DNA from: Phyllobacteriaceae bacterium
GTDB lineage: Bacteria; Pseudomonadota; Alphaproteobacteria; Rhizobiales; Rhizobiaceae
DNA length: 6,855 bases
Assembly (NCBI GenBank): GCA_024645155.1
Contig: JAHEGF010000182.1
Span: forward strand, 1 to 6,855
Direction: 5' to 3'
Part shown: positions 1 through 5,786 of the stretch, one piece after another
Numbering within the stretch: position 1 is the first letter of the stretch
How the letters are laid out: every line of letters begins with the position of its first letter
The notes under the pieces: model-generated
What the model was told of the DNA's origin: nothing
Database searches by the model: none
The model's input: the letters and a program-made list of their open reading frames with translations, nothing else
Translations under genes and position numbers: made by a program

Positions 1-276
1 ATTGCCCGTCAGCAGGGTGCCGCCGGTGTCGATATCGGCGCCCAGGTTGAAGCACCGGTCGAAACTGCGGTTGAAGCACCGGCTGAAGCAGCAGCCGAGG
101 CGCCGGCTAAGGAAACTCCGGTTGAAGCAGCAGCCGAGGCACCGGCTGAGGAAACTCCGGCGCCTGAATCCGAGGCAAAAACTGCTGCGGGCAAGAAAAA
201 GCCGACAGCTTCAACCGAAGAAACCGTTGCACTAGCGGAAGAACCGGCTGCCGAAGAAGGCAAAACGGAAAACTGA
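1..276 (+). CDS. rpsB: 30S ribosomal protein S2, C-terminal fragment (5' end outside window)
   Basis: Frame 1 is open from the first base to a TGA at 274-276, giving 91 residues. It begins IARQQGAAGVDIGA, which resembles the end of the conserved part of rhizobial S2 proteins; the next gene, tsf, is the usual partner of rpsB. S2 binds the small ribosomal subunit late in assembly and helps dock S1. Everything after about residue 14 is a low-complexity tail rich in Ala, Glu and Pro, with a basic patch (KTAAGKKKP, residues 60-68) and an acidic end. Two 13-residue repeats lie inside it. Most S2 proteins end soon after the core, so this tail looks long even for the alphaproteobacteria, where short acidic extensions are common. 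The ribosome-binding core lies upstream and cannot be assessed. Identity rests on the junction motif plus synteny. Confidence 0.88.
   Translation: MARQQGAAGVDIGAQVEAPVETAVEAPAEAAAEAPAKETPVEAAAEAPAEETPAPESEAKTAAGKKKPTASTEETVALAEEPAAEEGKTEN
82..159 (+). repeat. 39-bp tandem repeat (2 copies) in the rpsB tail
   Basis: Copies at 82-120 and 121-159 are adjacent and differ at three of 39 positions by my alignment. They are in frame and encode AEAAAEAPAKETP followed by VEAAAEAPAEETP. The preceding stretch (about 46-81) has related VEAP-type units, which suggests the tail grew by in-frame slippage or unequal crossing over. Confidence 0.85.
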
Positions 277-354
277 TCAAAGCAGGCGATGACCTTGCCC
301 ACCGGTGGCTTGACCGCAGCCGGACGGGCGACATTGCCGGATGAAAAAAAGTTC

Positions 355-360
355 AAGAGG
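355..360 (+). promoter_or_regulatory. Ribosome binding site of tsf
   Basis: AAGAGG lies 7 nt before the ATG at 368. It decides the start, because an in-frame ATG at 341 also exists but would add nine residues (MKKSSRGIL) that overlap this site and are not part of the usual EF-Ts N-terminus. Confidence 0.7.
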
Positions 361-367
361 TATTCTG

Positions 368-1291
368 ATGGCTATCTCAGCATCACAGGTCAAGGAACTG
401 CGCGACGCCACAGGCGCCGGCATGATGGATTGCAAGGCAGCATTGACGGAGACGAATGGCGACTTGGAGGCTGCGGTCGACTGGTTGCGCAAGAAGGGCA
501 TCGCAAAAGCCGACAAGAAGTCTGGTCGGACCGCTGCAGAAGGTTTGATTGGTGTCGCAAGCGATGGCAAATCTGCCGTTGTTGTGGAAGTCAATTCCGA
601 AACCGATTTCGTTGCGCGGAATGACGCCTTCCAGGAAATTGTTCGCAATGTTGCGGCAGTGGCACTTCGAACGGACGGAACGGTCGACGCCGCTGGTGCT
701 GCGCATTACCCCGGATCTTCTAAATCCGTTACGGGCACGATTACCGATGCCATCGGTACTATCGGCGAGAACATGGCGTTACGCCGGACTGCAAAATTGG
801 CGGTCGAAGAGGGCGCCGTTGCAACCTATATTCACAATTCGATCGTCGATGGTCTCGGAAAAATCGGCGTTTTGGTAGGTGTCAAGACAAGCGGTGATGC
901 AGAGGCTGCACGTGCTTTCGGGCGTCAGGTTGCCATGCACGTCGCTGCGACAAATCCGCTTGCATTGACTGCCAGTGAAATCGATCCGGCGCTTGTCGGG
1001 CGTGAAAAAGCGATTTTCTCCGATCAGGCCCGTGCATCTGGCAAGCCCGAAAACATTATAGAAAAGATGGTCGAAGGCAGGTTGCGCAAATACTTTGAGG
1101 AAGTTGTCCTGCTCAAGCAGGCATTCGTCATCAATCCGGACCTGACGGTGGAAGCAGCACTCAAGGAAGCAGAGAAAGATATCGGTGCGCCGGCAGAAAT
1201 CGCCGGCTTTATCCGCTTCGCCCTCGGCGAGGGGATCGAAAGGGAGCAAAGCGACTTTGCTGCCGAGGTAGCTGCGGCTGCAAAAAGCTGA
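368..1291 (+). CDS. tsf: Elongation factor Ts
   Basis: The 307-residue product is the guanine nucleotide exchange factor that releases GDP from EF-Tu so that it can reload with GTP and aminoacyl-tRNA in the cytoplasm. The N-terminal UBA-like domain (about 1-50) has the family signature: MAISASQVKELR, then TGAGMMDCKAAL and the GDLEAAVDWLRKKG helix. TDFVARN at 79-85 holds the Asp80-Phe81 pair that enters the EF-Tu nucleotide pocket in the E. coli protein, and the numbering matches exactly. The core domain follows (for example LGKIGVLVGVKT), with a later helical segment and a C-terminal helix. Length is normal for alphaproteobacteria. The start at 368 is favoured over an in-frame ATG at 341 by the ribosome binding site and by family alignment. 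It lies 91 nt downstream of rpsB, its normal operon partner, and is followed by a strong hairpin. Confidence 0.98.
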   Translation: MAISASQVKELRDATGAGMMDCKAALTETNGDLEAAVDWLRKKGIAKADKKSGRTAAEGLIGVASDGKSAVVVEVNSETDFVARNDAFQEIVRNVAAVALRTDGTVDAAGAAHYPGSSKSVTGTITDAIGTIGENMALRRTAKLAVEEGAVATYIHNSIVDGLGKIGVLVGVKTSGDAEAARAFGRQVAMHVAATNPLALTASEIDPALVGREKAIFSDQARASGKPENIIEKMVEGRLRKYFEEVVLLKQAFVINPDLTVEAALKEAEKDIGAPAEIAGFIRFALGEGIEREQSDFAAEVAAAAKS

Positions 1292-1318
1292 CACCAGCCG
1301 GTTTCAGGTGGGAATTGT

Positions 1319-1352
1319 CGAAGGGCACCGCGTGACAACACGGTGCCCTTCG
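1319..1352 (+). terminator. Strong hairpin between tsf and pyrH (possible terminator or attenuator)
   Basis: CGAAGGGCACCG (1319-1330) and CGGTGCCCTTCG (1341-1352) pair perfectly over 12 bp around a 10-nt loop. An alternative fold pairs CGTG (1331-1334) with CACG (1339-1342) around ACAA, leaving a 2-nt bulge. The sequence after the stem (TGTAATCGCAGTTTG) has no real T-run, so a classic intrinsic terminator is not assured. It may reduce read-through from rpsB-tsf into pyrH or mark an mRNA processing end. Confidence 0.6.
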
Positions 1353-1392
1353 TGTAATCGCAGTTTGAAATCGATCAATCGGAGAACGTGTC

Positions 1393-2115
1393 ATGCCCGA
1401 GAAACCCCGTTATCGCCGGGTGGTCTTGAAAGCCTCGGGCGAGGCGTTGATGGGCGAGCAGGGTTTCGGCATAGATGTCTCTGTTTCCGATCGCATTGCC
1501 TCTGATATTCAAAAGGCCCGTGAACTAGGGGTAGACATCGCGGTTGTTATTGGCGGCGGTAATATTTTCCGTGGCGTTGCAGTAGCATCCGACGGTGGCG
1601 AACGGGTAACCGGCGACCATATGGGCATGCTGGGAACTGTTATCAATTCGCTTGCATTGCGCACATCTCTGCGCAAGCTCGGTGTCGATACGGTGGTCCT
1701 GTCAGCCATTGCCATGCCGGAAATCTGCGAGTCGTTTTCGCAACGCAAGGCCATGGCCTATCTGAAGGCGGGCCGGGTCGTCATTTTTGCCGGCGGCACC
1801 GGCAATCCGTATTTTACCACCGATTCTGCCGCTGCTTTGCGAGCTGCGGAAATCGGCGCCGATGCGCTGTTCAAAGGCACCCAGGTTGATGGTATCTATT
1901 CAGCCGATCCGAAAAAGGATGGCAACGCGGAACGTTTCGAACACATGACGCACGACGATGTTCTTCGCCGGGGATTAGCGGTAATGGACACGGCAGCGGT
2001 AGCCCTTGCGCGTGAGAACCACATTCCGATAATCGTGTATTCGATACACGAGCAGGACGGTTTGGTTGACATACTGAATGGTGCAGGGCGTTGCACGGTG
2101 GTTTCAGACAGCTAG
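1393..2115 (+). CDS. pyrH: Uridylate kinase (UMP kinase)
   Basis: The 240-residue cytoplasmic enzyme phosphorylates UMP to UDP with ATP, the entry to all other pyrimidine nucleotides and to UDP-sugar envelope precursors. It belongs to the bacterial amino-acid-kinase-fold UMP kinases, which form hexamers commonly activated by GTP and inhibited by UTP. Visible motifs are KASGEALMG (13-21) at the phosphate-binding site, GGGNIFRG (54-61), GDHMGML (74-80) with Asp75 at the UMP site, GGTGNPYFTTD (134-144) and KGTQVDGIYSADP (161-173). Arg60 and Asp75 match E. coli Arg62 and Asp77 at a constant offset of two. Length is typical. The ATG has GGAGA at 1381-1385, 7 nt upstream. It is separated from tsf by a hairpin and from frr by only 28 nt, so pyrH and frr are likely co-transcribed, as in many bacteria. 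Confidence 0.98.
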   Translation: MPEKPRYRRVVLKASGEALMGEQGFGIDVSVSDRIASDIQKARELGVDIAVVIGGGNIFRGVAVASDGGERVTGDHMGMLGTVINSLALRTSLRKLGVDTVVLSAIAMPEICESFSQRKAMAYLKAGRVVIFAGGTGNPYFTTDSAAALRAAEIGADALFKGTQVDGIYSADPKKDGNAERFEHMTHDDVLRRGLAVMDTAAVALARENHIPIIVYSIHEQDGLVDILNGAGRCTVVSDS

Positions 2116-2131
2116 GACCAGGAAATCTAAC

Positions 2132-2137
2132 GGGAGG
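2132..2137 (+). promoter_or_regulatory. Ribosome binding site of frr
   Basis: GGGAGG lies 6 nt before the ATG at 2144. It fixes the frr start there rather than at the in-frame upstream codon at 2078, which would lie inside pyrH and add 22 residues not seen in the family. Confidence 0.75.
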
Positions 2138-2143
2138 CAGGAG

Positions 2144-2704
2144 ATGACAAGTTCTGTCGATTTTGGTGATATAAAGAGAAGAATGGATGGTGCGGTCAAC
2201 GCATTCAAACACGACATCGCTGCATTGCGAACGGGACGCGCCTCGGCAAATCTACTCGATCCAGTGCATGTCGAGGCCTACGGTTCAAAAGTTCCGCTAA
2301 GCCAAGTCGGAACAATAACAGTGCCGGAGCCTCGGCTGATTTCCGTCAACATATGGGACAAGGCGCTGGTATCCCATGCCGACCGGGCAATCCGCGAGGC
2401 AAATCTAGGATTCAATCCGATTACGGATGGCACGACGCTTCGCATCCCGCTTCCCGAACTGAATGAGGAGCGCCGCAAGGAACTTGTCAAACTCGCGCAT
2501 CAATACGCGGAAAACTCGCGTATTGCCGCGCGCCACGTTCGCCGCGACGGAATGGAAGTTTTGAAGAAGGAAGAAAAAGACGGCGACATCGGCAAGGACG
2601 AGCATCATGAATTGTCGGATCGCGTTCAAAAAATGACAGACTCTACAATTGCGGAAATTGATGAATTGCTGGGTCATAAAGAGATCGAGATCATGCAGGT
2701 CTGA
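2144..2704 (+). CDS. frr: Ribosome recycling factor
   Basis: The 186-residue product works with EF-G to split post-termination ribosomes into subunits and release mRNA. Length matches the family (about 185). Domain I, a three-helix bundle, is made of about residues 1-30 and 105-186. Domain II, a small beta domain, is the insert between them. Family features seen are LRTGRASANLLDPVHVEAYG (28-47), the proline-rich PEPRLISV (61-68), NPITDGTTLRIPLPELNEERR (from 91), and RHVRRDGMEVLKK (130-142), which carries the conserved arginines that contact 23S rRNA. The product ends with EIEIMQV. It follows pyrH by 28 nt, the order common across bacteria, and precedes uppS by 53 nt. Nothing is missing or broken. 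Confidence 0.98.
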   Translation: MTSSVDFGDIKRRMDGAVNAFKHDIAALRTGRASANLLDPVHVEAYGSKVPLSQVGTITVPEPRLISVNIWDKALVSHADRAIREANLGFNPITDGTTLRIPLPELNEERRKELVKLAHQYAENSRIAARHVRRDGMEVLKKEEKDGDIGKDEHHELSDRVQKMTDSTIAEIDELLGHKEIEIMQV

Positions 2705-2725
2705 CCTGCGGAAATGACGATCAAT

Positions 2726-2739
2726 CGGCATCGGTGCCG
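2726..2739 (+). other. Small hairpin in the frr-uppS gap
   Basis: CGGCA (2726-2730) and TGCCG (2735-2739) pair over 5 bp with a TCGG loop, and a T-G wobble could extend the stem. It ends 18 nt before the uppS TTG start. It has no T-run, so it is not a convincing terminator; it might influence mRNA stability or uppS translation, or mean nothing. Confidence 0.35.
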
Positions 2740-2757
2740 GGTTAGGGCTGGCTGGAT

Positions 2758-3483
2758 TTGAATCGCTCTATACCAGAACACATCGCTATCATCATGGATG
2801 GCAACGGTCGTTGGGCCCAAATGCGCGGCAAGCCTCGCGCTTTTGGGCATGAAGCGGGTGTAGAAGCATTACGCAATACAGTGCGCGGCGCCGGAGAACT
2901 CGGTATTAAATGGCTCACCGTTTATGCATTTTCATCGGAAAACTGGTCACGGCCACGTTCTGAAGTGCGTGACCTGATGACGTTGCTGAAGATATTCATC
3001 CGCCGCGATCTGAAGGAAATTCATCGCGAAGGTGTTCGCGTTCACGTCATAGGTGAGCGCGAAAGCCTGTCTGCAGATATCCGCTCCCTGCTAGAAGAAG
3101 CCGAAAAACTGACGGTTAACAACGTAAACATGAATGTCGTCATTGCATTCAATTACGGATCCCGGGACGAGATCACACGCGCGGCAATTCGCATGGCAGC
3201 TGGGATATCGGCAGGAAACCTCGATCCGAAAGCGGTCGGTCCGGAGGATTTCGAGCAATATCTCGATACGGCCGGCATTCCCGATCCTGATCTCATAATC
3301 CGCACCGGTGGTGAACAGCGCCTGTCAAACTTCCTCCTGTGGCAAGCCGCGTATTCGGAGTTTGTCTTTTTTCCGTTCTTTTGGCCGGATTTCAACAAAT
3401 CGAGCCTCGTCGAGGCAATCCACACCTTTTCCGAACGTGAGCGGCGTTTTGGCGGCCTGGACGCAAAGGTGAAGGCATCCTGA
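2758..3483 (+). CDS. uppS: Isoprenyl transferase (di-trans,poly-cis-undecaprenyl-diphosphate synthase)
   Basis: The 241-residue enzyme extends farnesyl diphosphate with isopentenyl diphosphate units in cis, giving the C55 lipid carrier for peptidoglycan and surface polysaccharides. It is cytosolic and membrane-associated. Motifs are IIMDGNGRWA (11-20) with catalytic Asp14, HEAG (31-34), FSSENW (58-63), and RTGGEQRLSNFLLWQ (182-196), followed by Glu201. Asp14, His31, Arg182, Arg188, Ser190 and Glu201 align with E. coli Asp26, His43, Arg194, Arg200, Ser202 and Glu213 at a constant offset of 12, so the active site is complete. The start is read as TTG: a TAG at 2743-2745 closes the frame upstream and the first ATG lies inside the DGNGRW motif. 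CTG at 2752 is the only other candidate. The upstream AGGG (2744-2747) is a modest ribosome binding site, 10 nt away. cdsA begins 40 nt downstream. Confidence 0.96.
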   Translation: MNRSIPEHIAIIMDGNGRWAQMRGKPRAFGHEAGVEALRNTVRGAGELGIKWLTVYAFSSENWSRPRSEVRDLMTLLKIFIRRDLKEIHREGVRVHVIGERESLSADIRSLLEEAEKLTVNNVNMNVVIAFNYGSRDEITRAAIRMAAGISAGNLDPKAVGPEDFEQYLDTAGIPDPDLIIRTGGEQRLSNFLLWQAAYSEFVFFPFFWPDFNKSSLVEAIHTFSERERRFGGLDAKVKAS

Positions 3484-3513
3484 TGGCATGTCTGTTTCAG
3501 CCATCGGCAAAGC

Positions 3514-3520
3514 AGGGTGA
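3514..3520 (+). promoter_or_regulatory. Ribosome binding site of cdsA
   Basis: AGGGTGA lies just before the TTG at 3524. An in-frame TGA at 3518-3520 prevents any start further upstream, so this site and TTG together define the N-terminus. Confidence 0.55.
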
Positions 3521-3523
3521 AAA

Positions 3524-4327
3524 TTGAGCAACCTGCAGCAACGCATTATTTCGGCAATTGTTTTGGGCGCTGCCGTATTGGCATTGACTTGGATTGGGGG
3601 AACGCCGTTCCGGGCGCTCGCAGTCATTGCCGGTGCCGCGATCCTCTACGAATGGTACGCCATGGCCGGTATCTGGGCACAACTGCCGCGGGCCGGCCTG
3701 CATGCTGTAGGATATGCCGCAATCGGTCTCGCAGTTCTTGGCGGCTACGGTCATGCCGCGGTTCTGACCGCTTTTGGTGTTGTGACGGGAATTGCGTTGA
3801 TTGCCGCGTTTGTTGACAAAAATGATTACTGGATTGCTGGCGGACTGGCCTATGCGGCAATGTCTGCAATCGCGTTGGCAGGCCTTCGTGGCGACGGTGC
3901 CGACGGTCTGGTAACACTATTGTTCCTGTTTGCCGTCGTCTGGTCTACAGATATTTTCGCTTATTTTAACGGCCGTTCACTAGGCGGGCCAAAGCTGGCG
4001 CCCCGGATTTCCCCAAACAAAACCTGGAGCGGCGCGATCGGCGGAACGGCAGCGGCGATCGCCGCAGGCCTGGCAGTGGTTATGTATTTCACACCTGGTA
4101 GGGGGGGATTGGCTTTGCCCTTGCTTGTATTGATTTTGTCGGCAGGATCGCAGATCGGAGATCTGTTCGAGTCGTGGATCAAGAGGCATTTTGGCCGCAA
4201 GGATTCAAGTCAGCTTATTCCAGGTCATGGCGGTGTCATGGATCGCGTTGACGGACTTGTGGTTGCCGCAATGTTGCTCTACGTGATTACACTCATGTCA
4301 GGCTGGGGAATCACCGGCACCAGGTAA
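3524..4327 (+). CDS. cdsA: Phosphatidate cytidylyltransferase (CDP-diglyceride synthase)
   Basis: This 267-residue inner-membrane enzyme makes CDP-diacylglycerol from phosphatidic acid and CTP, the branch point for bacterial phospholipids. The C-terminal family signature is complete at residues 217-243: Ser217, Lys220-Arg221, Lys226-Asp227, His235-Gly-Gly, Asp240-Arg241 and Asp243 are all in place. Other conserved stretches are STDIFAYFNGRSLGG (141-155) and ISPNKTWSG (162-170). Several hydrophobic spans, roughly eight or nine (for example 10-25, 30-45, 62-78, 80-97, 128-147, 172-190, 196-212 and 245-262), fit a polytopic membrane protein. Start is TTG; the frame is closed six bases upstream by TGA, and the N-terminus MSNLQQRIISAIVLG resembles the family. 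A run of seven G at 4101-4107 does not break the frame. It follows uppS by 40 nt and is probably co-transcribed with it. Confidence 0.96.
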   Translation: MSNLQQRIISAIVLGAAVLALTWIGGTPFRALAVIAGAAILYEWYAMAGIWAQLPRAGLHAVGYAAIGLAVLGGYGHAAVLTAFGVVTGIALIAAFVDKNDYWIAGGLAYAAMSAIALAGLRGDGADGLVTLLFLFAVVWSTDIFAYFNGRSLGGPKLAPRISPNKTWSGAIGGTAAAIAAGLAVVMYFTPGRGGLALPLLVLILSAGSQIGDLFESWIKRHFGRKDSSQLIPGHGGVMDRVDGLVVAAMLLYVITLMSGWGITGTR

Positions 4328-4442
4328 TTGATCCGGTAGTCTCAAAACGTGTGAATGATTGGCTTCTCCGGACGAATCTCAATAAGAATGCTTGCACGAC
4401 GAATGGGACGAACGATCCATCAGATGAATTGCGGATGCTAAA
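4328..4442 (+). other. Non-coding gap between cdsA and rseP
   Basis: The 115 bp hold no supportable gene and no strong hairpin. The hexamer GACGAA occurs three times (4371-4376, 4398-4403, 4407-4412). I see no convincing -35/-10 pair. In Caulobacter and some other alphaproteobacteria dxr occupies this place; it is absent here. Confidence 0.6.
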
Positions 4443-5582
4443 TTGACCGATATTTTTTTTACTGTCTTCTCGATCGACGGACTGCTGATTGGCACCATTC
4501 TCCCTTTTTTAATAGTGTTGACCGTTGTGGTTTTCGTCCATGAAATGGGGCATTACCTTGTTGGACGATGGTGCGGGATCGGTGTCGACGCATTCTCGAT
4601 CGGATTTGGTCCCGAGTTGGCCGGATATACTGCGGCAAACGGCACACGATGGAAACTGTCGGCAATTCCGTTGGGCGGATACGTCAAGTTCATGGGTGAA
4701 ATGACTGTTTCGGGCAACCCGGATCCGGATTTGCCGGATTCGCTCACTGCCGAACAACTGAAGTCGGCGTTTCATGTGCAGCCGGTGTGGAAACGCGCTT
4801 TGACCGTTGTCGCCGGGCCGATGGCTAATTTCATTCTGGCCATTGCTGTTTTTGCAACAATGCTGGCGTTCAACGGCCGATATATCCATGACCCGGTTGT
4901 CGCCGAGGTAATGCCGGGCAGTGCTGCAGATGTGGCCGGATTTCAGCCGGGAGACCGGTTTGTTTCACTGGATGGCCAGACTGTCGATACATTTGCCGAT
5001 ATTCAACGCTACGTTTCCCAACGCGCCGAGGTGCCGATTGCGATCGTTATGCGGCGCGACGGTAAAGATCTGGATTTCACGCTGACGCCGCAACTCAGGG
5101 AAATCGAGGACGCGCTGGGCAACAAGGTCAAGATCGGCTTGCTTGGTGTCGCCAACAGCGATGAGGCCGGCAATGGCCGGCTTGTCAGATATGGGGTTGT
5201 CGAATCGGTTGGGCAGGCAGTTTTGCAAACTTGGGCAGCTATAGAGGGAACAGGGGCGTTCCTTGCCCGATTTGCCGTGGGCCGCGAAGACAAATGCCAG
5301 CTTGGCGGGCCCGTCAAGATTGCCGACATGGCCGGGCGAGCCGCTCAGAAAGGCGTATTGTGGGTCGTCCAGTTGGTAGCGCTGCTTTCAATTGGTATTG
5401 GCATACTGAATCTGTTTCCGATTCCACCGCTCGATGGCGGCCATTTGCTGTTCTACGGAGTAGAATCAGTCATCCGCGGCCCGGTGCCAACTGCGGTATT
5501 GGAACTGTTTTACCGAATCGGATTTTTCATGGTGCTGGCGTTCATGGGTTTTGTTTTCTGGAACGACTTGTTCGCCTGCTGA
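4443..5582 (+). CDS. rseP: RseP/MmpA-type site-2 intramembrane zinc metalloprotease (M50B)
   Basis: The 379-residue product is an inner-membrane protease that cuts transmembrane substrates, such as anti-sigma factors or membrane remnants, after a first cut by another protease. The zinc motif HEMGH (33-37: His33, Glu34, His37) sits at the end of the first membrane span (about 16-36). SIGFGPEL (52-59), IPLGGYVKFMGE (75-86) and a second span (about 118-142) follow. One PDZ domain lies at about 150-215 (PGSAADVAGFQPGDR). NLFPIPPLDGGH (323-334) supplies the third zinc ligand, Asp331. Further spans are near 305-325 and 352-375. A single PDZ domain and about 380 residues fit the alphaproteobacterial type rather than the two-PDZ E. 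coli form. Start is read as TTG: TGA at 4425-4427 closes the frame and no ATG lies before the HExxH. The ribosome binding site is weak (GGA at 4433-4435). The native substrate is unknown. Confidence 0.95.
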   Translation: MTDIFFTVFSIDGLLIGTILPFLIVLTVVVFVHEMGHYLVGRWCGIGVDAFSIGFGPELAGYTAANGTRWKLSAIPLGGYVKFMGEMTVSGNPDPDLPDSLTAEQLKSAFHVQPVWKRALTVVAGPMANFILAIAVFATMLAFNGRYIHDPVVAEVMPGSAADVAGFQPGDRFVSLDGQTVDTFADIQRYVSQRAEVPIAIVMRRDGKDLDFTLTPQLREIEDALGNKVKIGLLGVANSDEAGNGRLVRYGVVESVGQAVLQTWAAIEGTGAFLARFAVGREDKCQLGGPVKIADMAGRAAQKGVLWVVQLVALLSIGIGILNLFPIPPLDGGHLLFYGVESVIRGPVPTAVLELFYRIGFFMVLAFMGFVFWNDLFAC

Positions 5583-5635
5583 TCACGAAATCAGTCAGGA
5601 ATCCATAAAATTTGACACAAAATTTACCATCCGAA

Positions 5636-5667
5636 CCAAAAGGCGTGTCCCGAAAGACACGTTTTGG
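5636..5667 (+). terminator. Terminator-like hairpin downstream of rseP
   Basis: CCAAAA (5636-5641) and CGTGTC (5644-5649) pair with GACACG (5656-5661) and TTTTGG (5662-5667), giving 12 bp with a 2-nt GG bulge and a CCGAAA loop. The core stem is followed by four T on the + strand and, because of the AAAA arm, on the - strand too. The T-run is short, so efficiency is uncertain. It lies 54 nt after the rseP stop. Confidence 0.55.
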
Positions 5668-5712
5668 CATTAAGTAAACGCAAATTAACCTGAACCCTTG
5701 CGTGTAGGGAAA

Positions 5713-5730
5713 ATACCGGTAATACGGTAT
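5713..5730 (+). repeat. Inverted repeat upstream of bamA (possible operator)
   Basis: ATACCG (5713-5718) and CGGTAT (5725-5730) form perfect 6-bp arms around GTAATA. The same bases also read as a near direct repeat, AATACCGGT then AATACGGT. This could be a protein-binding site near the bamA promoter; no known regulator motif is recognised. Confidence 0.4.
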
Positions 5731-5743
5731 GAGAAACAAGCAC

Positions 5744-5782
5744 ATGAATATGCACGCTCGTCTGGCGACACTAAGAATTTAG
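5744..5782 (+). CDS. Possible 12-residue leader peptide before bamA
   Basis: ATG at 5744 opens a frame of 12 codons (MNMHARLATLRI) ending at TAG 5780-5782. Its stop overlaps the AGAGGG that serves bamA. It has no strong ribosome binding site of its own (GAG at 5731-5733, 10 nt upstream) and is short enough to occur by chance. A second in-frame ATG lies at 5750. No homologous leader is known to me. Confidence 0.2.
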   Translation: MNMHARLATLRI

Positions 5783-5786
5783 AGGG
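5781..5786 (+). promoter_or_regulatory. Ribosome binding site of bamA, unusually distant
   Basis: AGAGGG is the best Shine-Dalgarno match before bamA but lies 12 nt from the ATG at 5799, longer than the usual 5-9 nt. No better match sits closer. Confidence 0.5.

Noticed and set aside
299..308. CCACCGGTGG palindrome between rpsB and tsf
   Set aside because: Ten bases of self-complementarity without a loop or T-run; too short to call an operator or terminator.
9..356. 115-codon - strand open frame rich in Ala and Ser opposite the rpsB tail
   Set aside because: It is the antisense reading of the repetitive rpsB tail; the + frame joins a known S2 junction motif and the expected gene order.
341..367. 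Upstream in-frame ATG for tsf, adding MKKSSRGIL
   Set aside because: EF-Ts proteins of this group begin MAISA-type, and the ribosome binding site at 355-360 serves the ATG at 368.
779..1294. 171-codon open frame on the - strand opposite tsf
   Set aside because: It is a shadow of the tsf coding frame with no domain and no plausible start region.
2078..2143. Upstream start for frr inside the end of pyrH
   Set aside because: It would add 22 residues absent from the family; a good ribosome binding site precedes the ATG at 2144 and gives the usual 186 residues.
4101..4107. Run of seven G in cdsA as a possible frameshift
   Set aside because: The cdsA frame is intact across it and the complete C-terminal signature follows in the same frame.
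5612..5640. TTGACA as a bamA promoter -35 box
   Set aside because: At 16-18 bp spacing the matching hexamers (AACCAA, ACCAAA, CCAAAA) are poor -10 boxes, and the hairpin at 5636-5667 would lie at the transcript start.
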